From an uncultured Sulfitobacter sp. (GTDB taxonomy: Bacteria; Pseudomonadota; Alphaproteobacteria; Rhodobacterales; Rhodobacteraceae), in NCBI GenBank assembly GCA_947501805.1, contig CANMXJ010000025.1, forward strand, positions 1 to 34,948: DNA of 34,948 nucleotides, given 5' to 3'. Within the stretch, counting starts at the first letter, position 1. Each line of letters starts with the position of its first letter. A program made the translations under genes and the position numbers. The notes beneath the pieces were generated by a model. It saw only the letters and a program-made list of their open reading frames with translations, had not been told where the DNA came from and ran no database searches. Shown here piece by piece: positions 31,901-34,948 of the stretch.

Positions 31901-32113
31901 CCCTTCAAGCCCCTGCCCTTCAAGCCCCCAACCGCCAAGCCGGTCATGCCATGCAAGCCGCGCATACCCCAGATCAAAAGCCTTGCGCGGCAGACCCTCA
32001 ATTCCGCGCAAAGGCGCGAGAAAACGGGCATAGGCCTCAAGGTGTCGCGGGCCCTGCACATGTTGATTGCGCAAAACTGTATGCAACGGGCTGTCGGATA
32101 AAGGTTTTTTCAT
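28910..32113 (-). CDS. Methyltransferase-like/coiled-coil/tandem glycosyltransferase fusion
   Basis: 1067 residues from the ATG at 32113 (GAGG before it). The first 170 residues look like the back half of a SAM methyltransferase (SHAVISVFHLVAYLTPDQL, LRALAPGGLLLIES). The glycine-rich SAM-binding loop is not seen, so this part may be degenerate. A proline/valine linker and a charged coiled coil at about 244-290 follow. Residues about 316-690 form a GT4-type glycosyltransferase (IEGPFDSSYSLALVNRAL, VHVSSCFPRKGADVLLQAW, RAEGFGLPVAEAL). A second glycosyltransferase starts near 700 (VGWITTFNTRCGIATYSEHLL) and continues to the end with GPIVLGSYGFFLPGKGL and SSGESASGAVRYGL. Fusions of this sort build repeating glycans or glycosylate surface proteins. 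It lies beside the giant secreted-protein gene and is divergent from another glycosyltransferase gene, so the secreted protein or its anchor glycan is a plausible acceptor. Confidence 0.83.
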   Translation of the reverse strand: MKKPLSDSPLHTVLRNQHVQGPRHLEAYARFLAPLRGIEGLPRKAFDLGYARLAWHDRLGGWGLEGQGLEGDAVLAALDGLAENSHAVISVFHLVAYLTPDQLRDLVRVALRALAPGGLLLIESQNVQNRDAASDLPAARVVEADGLAALLSQQGFGPVTHYPLNALEVAAAPGVKGVLHGTARVDAVVAQKPGSVVATEALHVAFGQNVRPVAPVPVVAPVKSIAVARAVEVAPVTEGQTPPNIQAELDAMRGDIEAMRAEIAHLHKIKKTKLSSRSRKVRKLSDKMKARFGGKVPAPQQAGVQTSGQSVTPTGQAWQIEGPFDSSYSLALVNRALARGLARAGQEVTLVSAEGPGPFAPDADFMRANPDLAAMVKQAGRGGAPRLVTRNMFPPRVDDLPKGETLGGLHCWAWEETGLPPQFVADFNAHLDFMTVTSPHVQRVLIDNGVTVPAYVVGNGVDHIDARGADLTHLPDLPEHVTQAARVFVHVSSCFPRKGADVLLQAWAQAFAGRDDVALVIKTFDNPHNDINEQIAQRADLAQVHVISDDISPQAMAALLARADVAVLPSRAEGFGLPVAEALMAGCRVLTTGWSGQKIFEGCPLLTFTDYQLARAGSHLTDGDSLWAEPDVFDLAYMMKKAAADPAPSVSEKQAAQDWLLTRFSWDGVARRNIAAAADAAARAAPRAPKVGWITTFNTRCGIATYSEHLLKHMPQDIVVLAPDVDTTIVPDSSLPNVVNRCWQEGGSDLERMARQIERLGLETLVIQFNYAFFDMAEFGAFLQAQKAAGRSIVMMLHGTNDARAPADRQLSSITPALRLCDRLFVHALADVSRLKMMGVSENVTLMSHGVLPPAKTLAPLTGPIVLGSYGFFLPGKGLIELIEATALLRKQGHDVELRMTNAEYPQPISAEEIARARAAVKTHGIEDAVQIETGFLSDDDALARLQACDLVVFPYQSSGESASGAVRYGLSAGRPVAITPLAIFSDVADICLTLPGRTPEEMAQGLAPLLADVRAGRDGGVGPQTGAVQERAQAWCDARAYPAIGARLSNVLTALHNSPPATLLEM

Positions 32114-32316
32114 AAGTGCCTGCCTCGGGTTTCCCTGAAAAGCGCCGCCCGCCTCAGGCATGTCCAACACGGTATTATCGCCCCCTCCACACAGACACAA
32201 TGCACGTAGGCCGCACCTCCCCCGCACAAGACTGCCACACTGGCCGGTTTGCTTGCCAAGGCATGGGCAATCTGCCAATACCTCGCAACCCCTCCCTAAG
32301 GTATGGCCAGATTTAC
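32114..32316. other. Divergent region between two glycosyltransferase genes
   Basis: 203 bp without a gene. A plus-strand frame reaches back to 32116 but has no ribosome binding site and no family similarity before 32317. GCCTCAGGC (32152-32160) is an imperfect palindrome. No pair like the GCGCTTCACC repeat of the other divergent glycosyltransferase region was found. Confidence 0.4.
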
Positions 32317-33750
32317 ATGACCAAGATCATTTTCGATGTCACCGATTTGCGTAAATATATTTCTCTTTACAGACACTTAAGCGGCATCCAGCGCACCATG
32401 GTCATGATGATAGATGAATGTGCCGCACAGGCCGGTGCGGATAAAATCTGGCTGGGATATTGTCCCGGTGATGCGCAGAGTTACACGCTCAAACCCTATA
32501 GCGCGCTGGGGGACGGCGGCATGGGCAACCTCGGCAATCTGGCCGTTGTTCTGGGCAAGTCACGCGCACGTCACAGGCGCCCCACGATGGAAGGGTATGC
32601 GCGCAAACCGATCAAGCGCCAGATCCACACACTGATCCGCAATATCAATGCGCAAATGGGCAATGAATCCCACTTCACCAAACGTGGCGGCACCATTGAA
32701 GGCTGGCGCGCCTCCAGCCCTGCGCAGACCTCAAGGGCGCCGCAGAACACCCCGCAAAACGCGGCTGATGTTTGTGGCGACGGGGACTGGCTGGTGATGC
32801 TGGATGCAGGGTGGTCCGATACCAGTTGGCAGGGCGGTAAAAACTGGCGCCACATCCTGCACGACAAGGGCGTACGCATGACCGTTCTGGTGCACGACCT
32901 GATCCAGATGCAGAATCCGGAATTCATTCCCGACACGGAACCGATGCGGTTTTACCGGTGGCTGCTCAGCACGCTGGACACCACGGACATGTATCTGGCC
33001 AACTCCAAGGCGACCGCCCACGATCTGAACATCTTCATGCAAAGCCACGCTGCCACGCAACCCGTGACGGTACTGCCTCTGGCGCAGCATCCCGTCACAA
33101 CCGCAACCAACGGACCCACCAGCCGCCGCCGCGGTTTTGACGTGCCCGAGGTTCCTGACACCTACGCAAGACTGGCCGAGACATGGGAATTGCGTGATGA
33201 CATCCGCACGGTCCTCAAATGGCCGTACGTTTTATGCGTCGGCACGATGGAAGCGCGCAAGAACCTCTGGGCTTTGGCGCAGGTCTGGCAACGGCTGAGC
33301 CGGAATAAGGACATCGCCCTGCCCAAGCTGGTCATTGCGGGGCGCAAAGGATCGTTTAACGATGACTTCAACCAGCTCATGCTTGCCACCGGACATCTGG
33401 GCGGGTGGGTTGAAATCTTTCATACCGCCACTGACAGCGAACTGGATTTCCTTTACAAGAACTGCCTCTTTACCGCGATGCCGAGTTTTTACGAAGGCTG
33501 GGGTCTGCCGGTTGGAGAAAGTCTGAGCTACGGCAAAACCGGCGTTGTCTCGCAAGCATCTTCCATGCCGGAGGTCGGGCTGGATATGGTGGAATATTGC
33601 GACCCTGCCGACATGGCCTCGATCGAGGCGGCCTGCCTGAAACTCATCGCAACGCCGGATCATCGCAAGGCACTGGAAGCCAAAATCGCAGCGGCTACAT
33701 TGCGCAGCTGGGCAGATGTGAGCCGTGATATGCTGAAGGCTTTGGGCTAG
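32317..33750 (+). CDS. Glycosyltransferase, GT4-like (paralogue of 10459-11886)
   Basis: 477 residues from the ATG at 32317. The frame is open further upstream, but family similarity starts here (KIIFDVTDLRKYI, SGIQRT), matching the N-terminus of the paralogue. The donor half has VLCVGTMEARKNLWALAQVW, LVIAGRKG, YEGWGLPVGESLSYG with the E-x7-E motif and SSMPEVGLDMVEYCDPAD. Both paralogues also share the VHDLI segment and the Ser/His-rich middle, so they probably make similar linkages. AAGG lies about 15 bases before the start, rather far for a ribosome binding site. No membrane segment. The gene ends 21 bp before the first parS palindrome, so transcription from it runs towards the partition site. 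Confidence 0.87.
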   Translation: MTKIIFDVTDLRKYISLYRHLSGIQRTMVMMIDECAAQAGADKIWLGYCPGDAQSYTLKPYSALGDGGMGNLGNLAVVLGKSRARHRRPTMEGYARKPIKRQIHTLIRNINAQMGNESHFTKRGGTIEGWRASSPAQTSRAPQNTPQNAADVCGDGDWLVMLDAGWSDTSWQGGKNWRHILHDKGVRMTVLVHDLIQMQNPEFIPDTEPMRFYRWLLSTLDTTDMYLANSKATAHDLNIFMQSHAATQPVTVLPLAQHPVTTATNGPTSRRRGFDVPEVPDTYARLAETWELRDDIRTVLKWPYVLCVGTMEARKNLWALAQVWQRLSRNKDIALPKLVIAGRKGSFNDDFNQLMLATGHLGGWVEIFHTATDSELDFLYKNCLFTAMPSFYEGWGLPVGESLSYGKTGVVSQASSMPEVGLDMVEYCDPADMASIEAACLKLIATPDHRKALEAKIAAATLRSWADVSRDMLKALG

Positions 33751-33771
33751 GCCTGCCGCTACGGTGGAAAA

Positions 33772-33789
33772 TGTTTCGCGCGCGAAACA
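33772..33789. promoter_or_regulatory. parS: parS-like centromere site 1
   Basis: TGTTTCGCGCGCGAAACA is a perfect 18-bp palindrome. It has the TGTTTC...GAAACA arms of the general ParB-binding consensus with a CGCGCG centre. It lies 46 bp beyond the parB stop. Confidence 0.8.
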
Positions 33790-33812
33790 AATGGATAAAA
33801 ACGGTCTCGGCT

Positions 33813-33836
33813 AAATGTTTCGCGCGCGAAACATTT
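33813..33836. promoter_or_regulatory. parS: parS-like centromere site 2, overlapping the parB stop
   Basis: A perfect 24-bp palindrome containing the same 18-bp core as site 1 (at 33816-33833) with three further complementary bases on each side. Its centre is 44 bp from that of site 1, about four helical turns, so ParB dimers on both would lie near the same face of the DNA. The palindrome covers the first two bases of the parB stop codon. Confidence 0.8.
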
Positions 33837-34848
33837 ACAGGTCTTTCAAAGCAAGCCGCAGCTTGCCGATCATCTCTTCGGTAACGCCAGAACCACTGAG
33901 CGTCACCGAGGAACCGCGTTGCGTCATCTGGATTCCGGGAGCTAATTCCTCAGTAACAGACTCTGTTTTCTTAACCGACTGCGCCGCATTTCCCCCCTTG
34001 AGCAGGCGGGAAAGTATTTTCTGTTCAGTCTCTATACTGCGGGTATCATCGCCCTTCAGGGCCTTGTGCGCTGCCGTTACAAACGCCGCATCCGACAAGC
34101 GTTGCGACAACTCCAGCCCCATACGCTCCCCGATAGCGGCGGGGTGACAGAGCATTGATCCAAGCACCTCCACAATAGGCAAAAACGATTTTATCTTGGA
34201 TCGCTTGGCACGGCTTGCGCTGGAAAATAGAGTCTGAAGTGCCTTTTTAGAGTCTGAATAGACACCAGCCTGCACCGTGCGCGCAACGATCTGGGCGCGT
34301 TCGTAATAACTCAACCCGACACGGATTTCATTTTCCTCGACCATCGCGACATAGGCGTCTTGCGCACTTGCAGGCTTGCGCACCAAGGCATGCACATAAG
34401 CGAACTGTGCGTCACCGGTTTCTTCATACAAGCGTGCAAGTGCGGCAAGGCGGCGCCAACCGGAGATCAGGCCGTATCCGCCGCCCGCTGTTTCCAATAC
34501 CTCAATCGGGGTTTGCTGGCCCCGCTCACGGATGGAGGCGATCAGGGTTGCCATGTCCTCGCCATCAATCACCACACGGTCGCGCATTAGATGGCTGGCG
34601 TCGATCTGGGTGGTGCGCAGTTTTTGCACCAGACGCCCCTCGGCGCGCACAGCGGCAAGTTCGGCGCTGACTTCCTCAAGCGCGGCAGTGGCGGCGGCGG
34701 CGCCTGCCATATCGGCGATGGGGGGTGATTTGGATGAGAGGCGATTTGGCACAACACCCGTCGGGGCATCTATGAACATGCCCTTGGTCTCGGGGGCGCG
34801 GGTCGCTTCGCCTTCGGCGGGCAGGGTCAGTCGCTTGCGTTTGGCCAT
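33835..34848 (-). CDS. parB: ParB-family partition protein
   Basis: 337 residues from the ATG at 34848, which AGGAG precedes by seven bases. An ATG at 34866 would add six residues but lacks such a site. This is the centromere-binding partner of ParA. The N-terminal CTPase region at about 95-190 has DRVVIDGEDMATLIASIRERGQQTPIEV, ISGWRRLAAL (the G-x-R-R-x-x-A box) and EENEIRVGLSYYERAQI. The helix-turn-helix part follows (VQAGVYSDSKKALQTLFSSASRAKRSKIKSFL), with a short dimerisation tail. On the circle the gene starts 72 bp after the parA stop. It ends in one of two parS-like palindromes. The operon is probably repressed by ParA and bound by ParB at these sites. Confidence 0.95.
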   Translation of the reverse strand: MAKRKRLTLPAEGEATRAPETKGMFIDAPTGVVPNRLSSKSPPIADMAGAAAATAALEEVSAELAAVRAEGRLVQKLRTTQIDASHLMRDRVVIDGEDMATLIASIRERGQQTPIEVLETAGGGYGLISGWRRLAALARLYEETGDAQFAYVHALVRKPASAQDAYVAMVEENEIRVGLSYYERAQIVARTVQAGVYSDSKKALQTLFSSASRAKRSKIKSFLPIVEVLGSMLCHPAAIGERMGLELSQRLSDAAFVTAAHKALKGDDTRSIETEQKILSRLLKGGNAAQSVKKTESVTEELAPGIQMTQRGSSVTLSGSGVTEEMIGKLRLALKDL

Positions 34849-34871
34849 CTTGTGTCTCCTCTGCATCGCCT

Positions 34872-34948
34872 TGTCTGCACGCCGATGTATGACGGTCCCG
34901 TCAAAGGTGCGTGCGCTGCGTTAATCACGCGCTTTTTCGTCCCGTCGC
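34872..34948. repeat. Terminal direct repeat, right copy
   Basis: Exact second copy of bases 1-77. It repeats the 3' end of parA (stop at 34921-34923 in this copy) and is not an independent gene fragment. Confidence 0.92.

Noticed and set aside
1..34948. Rhamnose (rmlABCD) operon expected on roseobacter biofilm plasmids
   Set aside because: No dTDP-sugar synthesis gene was found in any frame; only transferases and exporters are present.

Overview
This window looks like one complete circular plasmid of an alphaproteobacterium of the Roseobacter group (Rhodobacteraceae). The first 77 bases recur exactly as the last 77 (1-77 = 34872-34948). The molecule therefore closes into a circle of 34,871 bp, and the 77 bp are an assembly overlap. 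Across that join lies a ParA/ParB partition operon. Next to it are an iteron region and a RepA (RPA-family) initiator. This is the RepA-type replicon known from roseobacters. The host assignment rests on the replicon type, the GC-rich codon use and the gene families. No tRNA, rRNA, CRISPR array or intact insertion sequence was seen.

Layout. (1) Maintenance module: parA (1414-50, minus), parB (34848-33835, minus, across the join), two parS-like palindromes behind parB, iterons with a DnaA box at about 1583-1746, repA (1865-2875), and a serine resolvase with a possible res site (13371-14035). (2) A lower-GC toxin island (3059-4412): a MuF-like/RNase A-like polymorphic toxin interrupted by an in-frame TGA, followed by a probable immunity gene. 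(3) An FHA-fused class III nucleotide cyclase (4511-5389), divergent from a matrixin-like metalloprotease carrying RTX-like and DUF4214 segments (5802-7274), then an MsbA-like ABC exporter (7481-9277). (4) An AT-richer insert with a uracil-DNA-glycosylase-like protein (9500-10285). (5) Glycosyltransferase genes at 10459-11886, 12041-13312 and 32317-33750, plus a 1067-residue methyltransferase-like/coiled-coil/double-glycosyltransferase fusion (28910-32113). (6) Two very large, cysteine-free secreted proteins with N-terminal DUF4214 and RTX-like segments (14124-16643 and 24956-28636). Near them are a type I secretion ABC protein and membrane-fusion protein (22775-24511, 21436-22728), a DUF6447-type small protein (24671-24862), an XRE regulator (20957-21256), an unrecognised 574-residue protein (19173-20897) and an LTA-synthase-like phosphoglycerol transferase (16939-19143).

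How the parts may fit together (inference): the plasmid seems devoted to building and modifying a cell-surface layer. The type I exporter would secrete the giant proteins and perhaps the protease. The glycosyltransferases, MsbA-like exporter and phosphoglycerol transferase would make or decorate a surface glycan or glycoprotein. The XRE protein and the FHA-cyclase could provide control. This resembles the surface and biofilm plasmids described for roseobacters, but no rhamnose (rml) genes are present. No TolC-type outer-membrane channel is encoded, so it would have to come from elsewhere in the genome.
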